A DNA stretch of 64,000 nucleotides from Lepidostoma basale. Its lineage: Eukaryota; Arthropoda; Insecta; Trichoptera; Lepidostomatidae. A program made the translations under genes and the position numbers. A model generated the notes under the pieces. The model was not told the DNA's origin. It was given only the letters and a program-made list of their open reading frames with translations, and did not search any database. Every line of letters begins with the position of its first letter. Position 1 is the first letter of the stretch. Location of the stretch: assembly GCA_022606425.2 (NCBI GenBank), contig JAHDVF020000840.1, positions 3,162,001 to 3,226,000 of the forward strand, given 5' to 3'. Below, piece after piece: positions 22,146-31,153 of the stretch.

Positions 22146-22379
22146 ACATACCATTGATCTCTCTCTATCTTACTTGGATGCAGGGAAAGCAAAGATAAAC
22201 AATGTTGTCCCATGTAATATGAAAGTGTTATCCCCATTAATAATCTTTGGAATAAATTATATCTGATAACTTCGTATGCAGTTTATAATGAACATATTAA
22301 TGAATTATGAACCATAGATAAGAGTAAAAATTTGTCGTTAAAACCTTTTAAATATCTTATTTATTTAATTCATAAAACA

Positions 22380-22735
22380 AATGCCTCTATCTTTACTATC
22401 GCCTATATATAACTAAGCTTCCACAATGCAGAACCAACCTGCATAGGTTATGCCGATAGGTAGAGCAATAGTTTTGCTTAATCGTATCACCTCGGAGTTC
22501 GACGTATTTTGTGATAGTTTGGCCCATCTGAGGGAAGTACTATCTTTATTACAATTGTTTGGTTGGTTATATTTATTTTATTAATTTGTCATGCATCTCA
22601 TGTTTCTCGCTCTTTTTATTAATCTATTATGTATTACTTATTATTGTGTATCTCTAATTTGTATCTTTAGTGTATTGGAAAAAAATCTGTTATGTTTTAG
22701 ACATATTTAAAATAAATAAATGAAATGAAAAGAAT
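22380..22735 (+). mobile_element. Jockey/CR1-like LINE 3' region
   Basis: Shares with 40380-40860 the blocks TGCAGAACCAACCTGC, GGTAGAGCAATAG, TTAATCGTATCACCT, CGACGTATTTTGTGATAG, TTTCTCGCTCTTTTTATTAA and TCACTTATTATTGTGTATCT-like sequence. It ends in AATAAATAAATGAAATGAAA. At the other locus the upstream neighbour is a reverse-transcriptase fragment, so this is probably the 3' part of the same element. Confidence 0.7.
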
Positions 22736-22989
22736 TATAGACATATTTTCTATTATAGTTAAAAGATGTTCCACATCACTTGTCAAAAATTTAAATAACT
22801 TAAAATCAAAAAAATTATGCTTCTTCTGTTCAAGGTTAATGTTAATTATATGCATATCTATATTTTTCGCTTCTATGTTTCAAAAATATTTTATATGAAA
22901 AAACGTGTAGTGTTTTTTTCTATAAATTATTGACAATGTACAGTTATCACGATACAGGGTATACCTTCTGTAAAATTTATGTTTTACTG

Positions 22990-23265
22990 AAACTTCATTG
23001 CGGTCTGTTTTGAATTAAATCATTTTCCGTGTTTTCCTCAGTCCTTCATTCACATCTTAAACGTATACTTTGTTAACCATTTTTTATTTATCTAATCGTT
23101 TCAAATGTCCAAACTAACTCAGTGTTCATTTTAGAATTTATTTAATAATGCTTTTTTCCATTATATTGTATATTCCTTACTGATGTCAGCATTTAAATTT
23201 TTGTAATTTATCTTATTTTCACACGTACATCTAAGGGAATTCATCGATGGCGAAATTGGGATGAA
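22990..23265 (-). mobile_element. LINE-A, heavily degraded
   Basis: The complement of LINE-A blocks is still readable: CGTGTTTTCCTCAGTCCTTC, AACGTATACTTTGTTAACCA, AAATGTCCAAAC, GCATTTAAAT and CATCTAAGGGAATTCATC. No 3' end remains. Confidence 0.65.
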
Positions 23266-23277
23266 AACAGAAAATAT

Positions 23278-23450
23278 TAATTGATTTAAAATAAAAAGTT
23301 TGTTTTCATGAAGTTTTATTATAATATACGGGAATGACATGTTTCGCCTTTATAATGCATTATTAAATGTGATTTTATAATTCCTTAGAAAGGCGAAAAG
23401 TATCATTTCCATAATTCATAATAAAACTTCTATAAAACAGTTTTATATGG
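23278..23450. repeat. Family B foldback, copy 10
   Basis: Arms: AAAAAGTTTGTTTTCATGAA, GGGAATGACATGTTTCGCCT, and inverse ATTCCTTAGAAAGGCGAAAA, GTATCATTTCCATAATTC, ATAATAAAACTTCTATAAAA. Confidence 0.8.
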
Positions 23451-23604
23451 AGTTTCACATAATTAATAAATAAGTAAGAGAATAAATGTTGTTTTGTCAA
23501 AATTAAGGCGTTAAAACTCTGAAATTACATAATGACGAATTTTATAATGTTTTCCCACTTTTTAGTGATTATTTTTTATGTTTTGGTTTTATACAGTCAT
23601 CATC

Positions 23605-23860
23605 GGGAGAACTTCTTCTTCTTCTTCTTCACCTTTGTTAAAAACCCATGTGGTCTCTTCTTTAGAGGGTTGCTCGTCCTGTGTGGTGGACTTCCAGCTG
23701 TCCTTCCATCTTTTAGGGGGTCTTACACGAGGATGAGTCCCGTGAGGCTGATTATGTAGTGCAATATAGGGGAGTCTGGTGGTGTCCATTCTTTGGGCAT
23801 AACCATACCAGTGCCTTTTTCGCTGTCTACTCCGTCCTACAATGTTCTCAGCCTCCTTAT
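23605..23860 (-). mobile_element. LINE-C (GHVQRMD-type) 3' end
   Basis: The minus strand encodes RKRHWYGYAQRMDTTRLPYI-like residues in which the RMDTTRLPYIALHNQPHGT block is clear. This is followed by HPRVRPPKRWKDSWKSTTQD and the EEQPSKE end, then GAAGAAGAAGAAGAAG. RMDTTRLPY and KRWKDSWKS are diagnostic of the family in this window. The coding frame is intact only over 66 codons. Confidence 0.85.
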
Positions 23861-23934
23861 ATATAATTATACCTAATATCCTTGATTTAATTTCGATGTT
23901 TAGAAAAACAAACTGAAAAGTGGAAAGAACATTG

Positions 23935-24180
23935 TTTTATTTTATTAAATATTCGTTAGAATGTTTACGTGTAATACGCCAAGAAGGTCTCTTGCATGCC
24001 ATAATGGAGGGTATGACCGAGGGGACAAACTCTAGGGGACGCCCACGGCGAGAGTACCTGGAGGACCTGTTGGTGGACGTGCGCTGTTCATCATATGCAG
24101 ATTTCAAAAGAGCCGCACAAGACAGGGAAGAATGGAAGAGAAGAATTGAAGAAATTGCTGCAATCCAATCCCAGGATTGA
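23935..24180 (+). mobile_element. BovB-like LINE (group F2) 3' end
   Basis: An open frame to the stop at 24180 encodes LLHAIMEGMTEGTNSRGRPR, REYLEDLLVDVRCSSYADF and KRAAQDREEWKRRIEEIAA. The G-R-G-R-P-R-x-E-Y-L, Y-x-D/E-x-K-R and D-R-x-x-W blocks are shared with 46215-46460 (minus) and 50878-51555 (plus). It is 5'-truncated. It follows a family G-like arm (AAACTGAAAAGTGGAAAGAA). Confidence 0.85.
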
Positions 24181-24590
24181 AACTTTCGAACTAAGAATGA
24201 ATAGTGTTATACGTAGATATACTGTTGATGTCTCCTCTTCTTAGAATCGGACAACGCGACAAACACAGTGGAACACTTGATGTCATTGATGCATTCAGCT
24301 TAATTCTTTCGAAGAATCCAATCCTGTTATGTTAATCATCATCCCGTCTCGGGGTCCTACTCCCGGTCAGCTGGGCGCGGAACAGGCCATACAACTCGTT
24401 GGGCGACTAATAGTAACCCACTGAATTGCCTGACTGACCTACAAATTAAACTGCCTTTTTTATCTGGCTACATCCTAATGGTAATTTATGTTCTAGATGA
24501 AGTCGTTCTGTCTTCCGTCACACTATGCTCTTTCCGGACAACATGAGACGATTTTTGAATTATTCTAGATGAAGATTTTGTGTTTGAACA
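24181..24590. other. Unassigned stretch with a GC-rich patch
   Basis: 24340-24440 is GC-rich (CCGTCTCGGGGTCCTACTCC, CAGCTGGGCGCGGAACAGG). It may be a LINE or SINE piece but I do not recognise it. Confidence 0.4.
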
Positions 24591-24594
24591 CTTT

Positions 24595-24765
24595 CTTTTC
24601 CTCTTTTGAGTTTATTTTTCTTGACAAATTTCTAATGTTTTACACCTTCATCATCGGAAGAAAGATATAAACGATGAGTTTAAATCGTTATCTCGTTAAA
24701 GAAAGTGTAAAACCTTCGAAAAATTTCGATAAGTATAAACTCAAAAGTGGAAAAAACTATATTTT
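24595..24765. repeat. Family G foldback
   Basis: Left arm: TTTTCCTCTTTTGAGTTTAT, TTGACAAATTTC, GTTTTACACC and TTCATCATCGG. Right arm is the inverse: GTGTAAAACCTTCG, AAAAATTTCGATAAG and TATAAACTCAAAAGTGGAAA. A half copy may lie at 39985-40020 (ATAAACTCAGAAGTGGAAAA). CATCATCGG / CTTCG hints at the same ribozyme-like layout, but the core is not present. Confidence 0.65.
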
Positions 24766-24874
24766 AATTAAATAGTTCATTGTTTTGACCGAAACACTTA
24801 CCTTAACATTTTAAACAGTTAAATTAAATAACTTGGTTTTATGTATCACAATTTATTCTATTTTACGAGGCAGC

Positions 24875-24908
24875 TGTTTCGTCAACCTATGTTGACATCG
24901 TCAGGTGA
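24875..24908 (-). ncRNA. Near-intact hammerhead module, family D copy 3
   Basis: Minus strand: CTGACGA, T, GTCAAC-ATAG-GTTGAC hairpin (six pairs), GAAAC, AGCT, GCC. The only departure from the expected core is GCC instead of GTC, which removes the A-U pair next to the cleavage site. I expect little or no cleavage. Confidence 0.55.
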
Positions 24909-24950
24909 CAATAAAACAAAATAAATTGTGATACACAAAACAAAGCTATT

Positions 24951-25111
24951 ACTACAGGACCAGTCTGTCAATGCCAGCGAGCCTGGCGAAACCGGTCGCT
25001 GTCTAAATAAAGACAAAAGTGGAAGAAGTTAAAGAACATCGTTTTATTTAATTATTATTTCAAATGAACTTCCATCAAGAGATTTCAGTAAAATCATTTG
25101 ATTATCTTAAA
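24951..25111 (+). repeat. Family C single-arm insertion, copy 3
   Basis: About 161 bases flanked by AAAGCTATT at 24942-24950 and 25112-25120. It begins 13 bases before CTGTCAA, T, GCCAG-CGAGC-CTGGC, GAAACCGGTC. It then runs down one family C arm (AATAAAGACAAAAGTGGAAG; AACATCGTTTTATTTAATTA; TTCCATCAAGAGATTTCAG). The core has two changes from CTGANGA. A single arm with its own target duplication shows what one unit of the family looks like. Confidence 0.8.
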
Positions 25112-25224
25112 AAAGCTATTTAATTTAACAGTTTATATTTTAATTCATAAAAAATGTTATTATGGAATTTCACAGTATAATTGACAATTTATTATTCTAT
25201 TTAAAACATATTTTTTACAAATTG

Positions 25225-25290
25225 AAAAGCATGCATTTGATAATGCCTTAAATGTTATGAATATAGACGTTTTTACATCATTGTTCAAGA
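25225..25290. repeat. Family B fragment, copy 11
   Basis: CATTTGATAATGCCTTAAAT, GACGTTTTTACATCATTGTT and CAAGAAAGA match the centre and the outer flank of family B, with most of the arm deleted. Confidence 0.55.
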
Positions 25291-26185
25291 AAGATTTTTT
25301 TTGTTGGAATCTATTTTTCTCCTGGATTATTTTATTATGCTTTTAATAAGTTTCCGGGTCTTGTGCAGAATTGAACTCACATCTTTCTGTCAGAATGCAA
25401 GTTGGATTGTAATGTTATTAAGTAATTAATTTAATTATAAATTTGTATTCTTAATTTTATAAATGCATAAAACATAATAGTTATGAAAAAACATTAAAAA
25501 AATTCGTTATATTTTCCTTCACAGTGGCTCGCAGACATTCTAATATTTTAAAATTAACTCTACAAGATTTCTAATGCATGTTTTTGCACATTAGACGCGT
25601 GCTCACTTAAATTTACACAAAATAAACTTAATTGTTGTTTCTACGAGTCTCTGTTAATACTTAGGGAAAGCGTGACATGTCAAAAATCTTGGATTTATAA
25701 AACCTTCTACAAATTACCGTTACAAAATAACTCATCTGTAGTTTTTTTAATGTGATAATCCGTTTAATGTTTTTTTAATGTGTATTTACGTATGAAAATA
25801 ATGATGTATATGATTTTTTTTTTATATAAATACTGGATTTTTGTCCATTGCGGGTTAATCATTTTTTAAGGATTAATTGTATCTCAATAGAGACGGAAGA
25901 TGTAAATTATTTGGAAACAGAATATGGTGGTCAAGGCGTTTACAGGACTTATGACTATGGTTGTGTTAAGTGATCACTTTATGTTTAACAACATTCACCA
26001 ATGCGCCATTCTTACGACACCACGTCTGACAAATGTTTGGAACTTGTATATATGTTAATATTTTTTAATAACTTTACTGTTGGTAGGTACATCTACACTA
26101 GCGCCATCTATTAAGATAATTTGTAAGCATTAAGCAGAAAACCTTTATTATTGCAATGTAAAAGGCTTTTTACGCAATTATCACA
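25291..26185. other. Unassigned AT-rich stretch
   Basis: Nothing recognisable. Confidence 0.4.
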
Positions 26186-26189
26186 TTTT

Positions 26190-26390
26190 AACAATTAATA
26201 CAAATGAAAACCTGTGTTCTAGGAGTTTTATTAAGTTTAATATGGAATGACATGTTTCGCCCTACTGAGGTATTATCAAATGATTGATAATGCCTTAGTA
26301 GGACTTAATAAAAATCCTAGAAGAGAAACGTTTTCATTTATCTTAATTATTTAATATGGAGTTTTACATCATTGTTCAAGAAGCAATAAA
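26190..26390. repeat. Family B foldback with outer flank, copy 12
   Basis: Left arm: ACAATTAATACAAATGAAAA to TTTCGCCCTACTGAGGTATT. Right arm: TTGATAATGCCTTAGTAGG, ATAAAAATCCTAGAAGAGAA, ACGTTTTCATTTATC. The outer flank TATGGAGTTTTACATCATTG, TTCAAGAAGCAATAAATAAA recurs beside several family B loci, so the full element is longer than the obvious palindrome. The GCGAAACATGTCATT part of the right arm is deleted. Confidence 0.8.
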
Positions 26391-26799
26391 TAAATAAATT
26401 ATCACCAAAACATAGACGTAGAAGATGCAGAACTGAAATACTATTTGAGTTGCTGTAAAATAAACTATCATACGAGTATATACTTGAGGCGTTATATTTT
26501 TGTTTAAGGCATTAACTCTATTGAATTCCATAATAATATTTTTATGAATTAAAACGCTGCATAAGTTTATTATCAAAATATTTCCAATAAATAAAACTCG
26601 TGCAATATTTAATTCTATTATTTACTACTTTTCAAACTTATTGAGATAAACACTTCATATTTGTTCGTTGAAGAAGAATATAGTTATTCTTTAAAATCAA
26701 CTTATTGAACGCTAAGGCATTAATTCTGTGAAATGCCATAGTAATATACTTAGGAAAATGAAAATAACTTTGTTTAATCGACTAATTATTTAAAAAAAT

Positions 26800-26935
26800 A
26801 TTTAAAAACACGACATGTTTCGGAGGATACCTCCATCTTCAGGTATCTCCTAAAGGTGGAGGTATCCTCTGAAACATGTCGTGTTTTTATATTTTTTTAA
26901 TAATTAGTGGATAAAACAAAGTTATTTTCAATTTC
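26800..26935. repeat. Family E foldback, copy 2, compact
   Basis: Two inverted arms (AAAAATATTTAAAAACACGAC and its inverse) meet over only about 75 bases. The minus-strand inner module is a complete hammerhead candidate, and the plus-strand one (26850-26884) keeps GGAGG-TAT-CCTCT, GAAAC, AT, GTC but has CTAAAGG in place of CTGANGA. It is nearly a pure inverted pair of ribozyme units. Confidence 0.85.
26808..26846 (-). ncRNA. Candidate hammerhead ribozyme, best in window
   Basis: Read on the minus strand: ATAC (5' half of helix I), CTGAAGA (26842 to 26836), one extra T, a perfect five-pair hairpin GGAGG-TAT-CCTCC, GAAAC, AT, GTC, then GTGT (3' half of helix I). Every invariant core base is present. 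Cleavage is predicted between 26812 and 26811. Helix I can form G-C, U-A, G-U and U-A. Helix III is reduced to A-U, optionally plus C-G over a two-base loop, as described for small hammerheads of Penelope-like elements that work as dimers. Activity is inferred, not shown. Confidence 0.75.
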
Positions 26936-27840
26936 CTAAGTATGTTCTTTAAAATATGAATAATTTTTTTTGTAATTCAGCGTCACTGAAATCCACTGTA
27001 TTAAATACTCGTATATGAAAACACTTATTTAAGATTTGTATTGGTAATATGTTTCTATATAACTGCTTTTGCATTTTTTAATGATACCTTACCCTGTAGG
27101 CAAAAGTCTACGATACATATTTTTTGGATTTCTTGTATAAACAAGGTTTCTCAATATATTTAATATACCTAAAAAGTTGTAAAAATCAAAAAATGAGCAT
27201 AAATCATATATTTGAAAATTGTTTCATATGTCCATCATGAGAAGCATGCAAAATTTTATAATATATGTTAATTAATTTTAACTTGAATAATTAATTCTGT
27301 AGAACTATACTATGATTTAGGTTATTTTGGCATGTTTCGAAATATAGTATTTAATTATTTTTGAGAAAATAATATATCAAATATCGTTTAAATCGGTTAT
27401 CCGATGAAAGTATGTGAGATAAATGAACAGTAAAGTGGAAAATGGGGAAGGGGTGAAATTTCCTAATTTTTTAAATTAAAAAAAAAATCTAATTACAAGC
27501 GTTAAAGTCACATATATCTTCACATCTCAAACCAGACAAATTAAAATAGGCTTGCTAATTGTTAGTCTTGAAATAAAAACCGTACAGCCGCAAGAATGTT
27601 AATAATATAATTACGAACAGTTTCATAATTATCATTCGGTATTCATCTTTGGTTTCACTTTTGAGGCACGCGATGCTAGACACTTGGGAGGCTGATTAAT
27701 TTACGTAATTGTGCGAATTTCCTGATGATTAATATAATAGATGGTATCCAATGTCGCATTCAGAAATGTACCTGGCTCACAGCTTCACAGCTTGTTATCG
27801 GAGTTAACACCGTTTGGTTACACATTATTTCCCAATAATA
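26936..27840. other. Unassigned AT-rich stretch
   Basis: Nothing recognisable. Confidence 0.4.
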
Positions 27841-27844
27841 AAAA

Positions 27845-28195
27845 CTAACTTACTAACCATCACACCGTCTCCCCGAAGGAGTGGGCAGAAATAATGGACT
27901 GCCACACTTTTCTTTCCTGACATATTCTCTCGATTCTTCAACATAAATACATCGTGTCATGCACGCGCGTCGATTTCTCTGACTTCTCACGTGCCACGTT
28001 TTCCTCGGTCTACCTCTATTTCTGGTTCCATTTAATGATCCTTTCATTATTTCATAACACCATCATTCGCGCCGCATTTACTTCTTATATTTTTATTCGA
28101 CACTCTATCATACACAGAGTATCTACAAATTCGTCTAAGAGATCTCATTTCTATTGCATTTATTCTACTTTCATCATTCTATGAATGAGAATGCC
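27845..28195 (-). mobile_element. LINE-A1 3' end with TTAG tail, internally deleted
   Basis: Plus strand: AACTAACTTACTAACCATCA, then the complement of SILSAYPFG-like, CMNVEE-like and RKTWH blocks. The DQINQILNVG block is deleted between 27988 and 27990, and the GHMERMNE region near 28035. It continues through NKIMKGS, ECGAN and RSLRR up to ATTCTACTTTCATCATTCT. Confidence 0.85.
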
Positions 28196-28864
28196 AGAAT
28201 GCCATAATAATAATAATAATTATAATACAAAAAAACACATCAACTACATATCCGTAAATTGTTCTAAGTATCGATTATGAAAAACACAAAATTGACGTAA
28301 CGCAAACTTACAAAAATACAGACAATAGTTTTGATTCAACTTGAATCCAAAACATACCCGCAAGATTACGAAGTACGTTTTTTGTGTCTTTAACGCTTTA
28401 TAACAGGCTCTACCAAGCCAATATTTTTTCTATTCAACATAGAGGAAAATGTGCGTTTTCTAAAAAAATATTTCATTTAATGAGAATTATTTAGTTTGCG
28501 TTGTTAGAGCATTTTCGAAATGTTATTCCTGACTATTTAATTCCTAATATGAAACTTTGATTTGTAAAAAAATGGTAGAACCTGTATTACCATTATAATT
28601 CCATGATTCAATATAAAAAAGCGTTTCATAATCTTTAGAATATTGCAAAATACATTAATCTGCACTTGACTAATTTTGATTGAATGTCCAGAACTTTAAT
28701 ATGTTTGAAATTTAGAATTAAAGAGGATTAAAAAACATTTTTTTTATTAATTTGGTGTAATTCCAAAACCGCACTTTATAGACTGTAAGCATCAGAACCA
28801 GATACAGTATTTAGTTTTTTTTGTTGTTTTGTTTTTATTGTATGGTGAAGAATGATGTAAAATT

Positions 28865-28980
28865 CTGATTATTACGAATGAAAACTTCTTTTTTCAAGAA
28901 GTTTTATAAAGTCTCATAAAATAAATTGAAAACGTCTAGAATACAGACGTTTTGATTCGTATTAATCATTAAAATAAAAT
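28865..28980. repeat. Family B, centre deleted, copy 13
   Basis: ATTACGAATGAAAACTTCTT, CAAGAAGTTTTATAAAG and the inverse ACGTCTAGAATACAGACGTT, TTGATTCGTATTAATC. The whole ribozyme-like centre is absent, leaving arm against arm. The flank AGAATGATGTAAAATTCTG is the family's outer flank. Confidence 0.75.
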
Positions 28981-29039
28981 ATTATATAATACCTAACCGA
29001 AATTGATTTTAAATTAAATAAGCATAACATTTAGAATTA

Positions 29040-29228
29040 CAATGTAAACGTGATAGTTTTGTCGGTTTTACAGAGATTATTTATTTATTTATTTTTATTT
29101 ATATTGTTTTGAGAATGCCATCCAAAGGCCAAAAAAAATTGTAGCAAATATTATTTTTTTATAAATACAATAAATACATAAAAAGTCTCTGCAAAACCGA
29201 TAAAACAATCGCGTTCACATTATAATTT
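29040..29228. repeat. Family K foldback, copy 2
   Basis: GTAAACGTGATAGTTTTGTC, GGTTTTACAGAGA is inverted against TCTCTGCAAAACCGATAAAA and CAATCGCGTTCAC. The inner module TTTTGAGAATGCC-ATCCAAA-GGCCAAAAA keeps the hairpin but has lost GAAA. Confidence 0.7.
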
Positions 29229-29234
29229 ATAATT

Positions 29235-29495
29235 GATAATAATGAAATAAAACGGTGTTTTTTTTAACTACTTCCACTTTTGTCTTTATTTCGACAGCGA
29301 CAGCTTCGCCAGGCTCACTGGTATCAACAGAATGGTCAAACCAGTCTAGACAGACCAATCTGACGATGCCAGAGAGCCTGGCGAAACCGATCGCTGTCGA
29401 AATGTTGACAAACGTGGGAGTACTTAAAAAAACATCGTTTTATATAATTATAATTTTAAATGAACTCATCAAGACATTTCAATAAATTTATAATG
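29235..29495. repeat. Family C foldback, copy 4
   Basis: Arms AAAACGGTGTTTTTTTTAAC, CTTCCACTTTTGTCTTTATT and inverse GTGGGAGTACTTAAAAAAAC, ATCGTTTTATATAATTAT, TGAACTCATCAAGACATTTC. It has two inverted inner modules. The plus-strand one is listed as a ribozyme candidate. The minus-strand one reads CTGTTGA and GAAG and is dead. Confidence 0.8.
29355..29400 (+). ncRNA. Candidate hammerhead ribozyme, family C copy 4
   Basis: CTGACGA (29360-29366), T, GCCAG-AGAGC-CTGGC, GAAA (29383-29386), CCGA, TC, then GCTGTC. The invariant core is intact and the hairpin has five pairs. The triplet is ATC, a cleavable class. Helix I is poor (G-U then a C-A mismatch). The other family C copies read CTGTCGA, CTGTCAA or CTGTTGA, so this copy either kept or regained the A. 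Confidence 0.55.
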
Positions 29496-29969
29496 GAGTT
29501 TTTAATAATGAATTAAAAATGACGAAAACAAATTAGAGCTCTCTGTTTCAATCTAATGGAGATTTTAGATTTAAGCGAATAGGCAATAATTTAAATGTAG
29601 AATGCAGAAGATGATCCTTAAGCGAAAAAGGAAGTGGTTAGATTTCTAAAACAGGCGTTTCGCCAGCTTATATAAACACAAGAATCGCGATTCGATAATT
29701 TGCAACTAGGGAAATTAAAAAACCGGAGACCTTGTAATTAATCGTGTTCATTCGTGCTTGTCGTTAAATTATTACCGATATTAATGCACTTACAGATTAG
29801 TTCGTAAACTACAGGCATGTTAGTCGGACGGCGACTTCCCACCGTACAACCATCTTGATTGATAATTATTTGGAAATCTAGGCTACCAATTAGACACTAT
29901 ATGTTAACCTATACGTACGCATGTCATTGCCAGCTCCAATCGAAGCTCTTATATATCTGTCTTTTTATT

Positions 29970-30070
29970 TTTTTGTATACTTTGTATATACAACACTATT
30001 AAAATTATCAGACATGTTTCGGACAATCAGCCCTTCTTCAATGATACACATTTAAAATATTATAAAATTG
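29970..30070. repeat. Family F arm, copy 2
   Basis: TATACTTTGTATATACAACA and CTATTAAAATTATC match the arm of the foldback at 7925-8090. The inner end is a hammerhead-like module on the minus strand, listed next. Only one arm is present. Confidence 0.6.
30004..30048 (-). ncRNA. Near-intact hammerhead module, family F
   Basis: Minus strand: TATCA (helix I), TTGAAGA (C3 changed to T), extra A, GGGC-TGATT-GTCC hairpin, GAAAC, AT, GTC, TGATA (helix I). Helix I can form five consecutive Watson-Crick pairs, the best in the window. One substitution at an invariant core base probably inactivates it. Confidence 0.6.
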
Positions 30071-30119
30071 TTTAGAAATATGATCAATTTGACAGATGTT
30101 ATAAAGATTTATTTTGGAA

Positions 30120-30430
30120 CGTTTATAAATGTTCTTCTTCTTCTTCCTTGTTGTAGACTTATGTCTGTTCTCCAGAGTGTTGCTCCTCTTGTGAGGTAGA
30201 TTCCCAGCTATTCTTCCATCTTTTAAGAGGTCTTCCATGAGGACGAGTCCCATGAGGTTAATTATGCAATGCAATATAGGGGAGTCTGGTGGTGTCCATT
30301 CTTTGAACATGACCGTACCAGTCCCTTTTTCGCTGTCTGCTCCATCTTATAATATCCTCCACCTCACTTATCTCTCTTATTCTGGTGTTCCTCACGAAAT
30401 CCCTTAGTGTCTGGAGGTCTTGATCCAGGA
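30120..30430 (-). mobile_element. LINE-C 3' part
   Basis: The minus strand reads LKDFVRNTRI-like residues, then E.EDIIRWSRQRKRDWYGHV, QRMDTTRLPYIALHN-like sequence, the LMGLVLMEDLLKDGR frame-shifted equivalent of HGTRPRGRPLKRW, and TLENRHK. It ends in GGAAGAAGAAGAAGAAC. Several frameshifts. Its 5' end joins an RTE 3' end in the opposite orientation. Confidence 0.8.
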
Positions 30431-30480
30431 GTGGACGGGAATAGGCTGAGAAAAAAGAAGAAGAAGAAGAAGAAGAACTT
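30430..30480 (+). mobile_element. RTE extreme 3' end joined to LINE-C
   Basis: TCCAGGAGTGGACGGGAATA, GGCTGA and AAGAAGAAGAAGAAG match the last codons (QEWTGIG, stop) and tail of the RTE copy ending at 58790. Only about 25 bp of body is present. Confidence 0.65.
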
Positions 30481-30565
30481 AACTAAACAATCGAACAAAT
30501 AACAAACTACGGCAACTAAAAATGACATTAAAATTAAAGTTTTTAAAAGTTAAATATAAATTACT

Positions 30566-31153
30566 ACGAATCTAAGAGATCTCAATTCTACTATTATTTA
30601 TTTTACTGCACAATGGTGTTCTTTTACCGACCCTTATGTATGGAAGCGAAGCATGGAACTGGCAAAAGAAGGATGAAAGTAGAATAAATGCAGTAGAAAT
30701 GAGATCTCTTAGACGAATGTGTGGATATTCTGTGTATGATGATGAGTGTCGAATGAAAATATAAGAAGTGAATGCGGTGCGAATGATGGTGTTATGAAAA
30801 AAATAATGAAAGGATCATTAAGATGGTTTGGACATATGGAAAGAATGAATGAAGCAAGAATGGTAAAAAAAGTATATGTTAACGATTTAAATGGAAACAG
30901 AAATAGAGGAACACCGAGGAAAACGTGACGATCAAATAAATCAAATATTGAATGTCGGCCATCTGAGGAGTCAGAGAAATCGACGCGCGTGCATGACACG
31001 ATGTATGAATGTTGAGGAAGCGAGAGAAATATGTCAGGAAAGAAATATGTGGCAGTCCATTCTTTCTGCCTACCCGTTCGCGGAGACGGTGTGATGGTTA
31101 GTAAGTTAGCTAGTTTTTATTTATTCTACTTTCAACATTATTTTGCCAGGATT
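30566..31153 (-). mobile_element. Older LINE-A1 piece hosting a second LINE-A1
   Basis: 30566-30607 and 31131-31153 together read the complement of the RRM..., MRSL, INAV and DESR region (TCTAAGAGATCTCAATTCTA, then ATTCTACTTTCAACATTATT and TTGCC). A plus-strand LINE-A1 (30608-31116) interrupts it. Confidence 0.75.
30608..31116 (+). mobile_element. LINE-A1 insertion with 14-bp duplication
   Basis: Flanked by TTATTTATTTTACT (30594-30607) and TTATTTATTCTACT (31117-31130). It reads VLLPTLMYGSEAWNWQKKDE, SRINAVEMRSLRRMCGYSVY, then after small indels NENIRSECGANDGVMKKIMK, GSLRWFGHMERMNEARMVKK and VYVNDLNGNRNRGTPRKT. A one-base loss shifts frame, then DDQINQILNVGHLRSQRN, CMNVEEAREICQERN and SILSAYPFAETV. 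The stop TGA is part of GTGTGATGG and is followed by TTAG-type repeats. It is among the longest A1 copies here. Confidence 0.9.

Larger units (their letters stand above)
24778..25145. repeat. Family D foldback, copy 3, split by family C
   Basis: Starts GTTTTGACCGAAACACTTAC, runs AACAGTTAAATTAAATAACT and ATGTATCACAATTTATTC to the inner module, then the inverse ATAAATTGTGATACACAAAA. The right arm is interrupted at 24950 by a family C insertion and resumes at 25112 with AAAGCTATTTAATTTAACAG. Confidence 0.85.
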
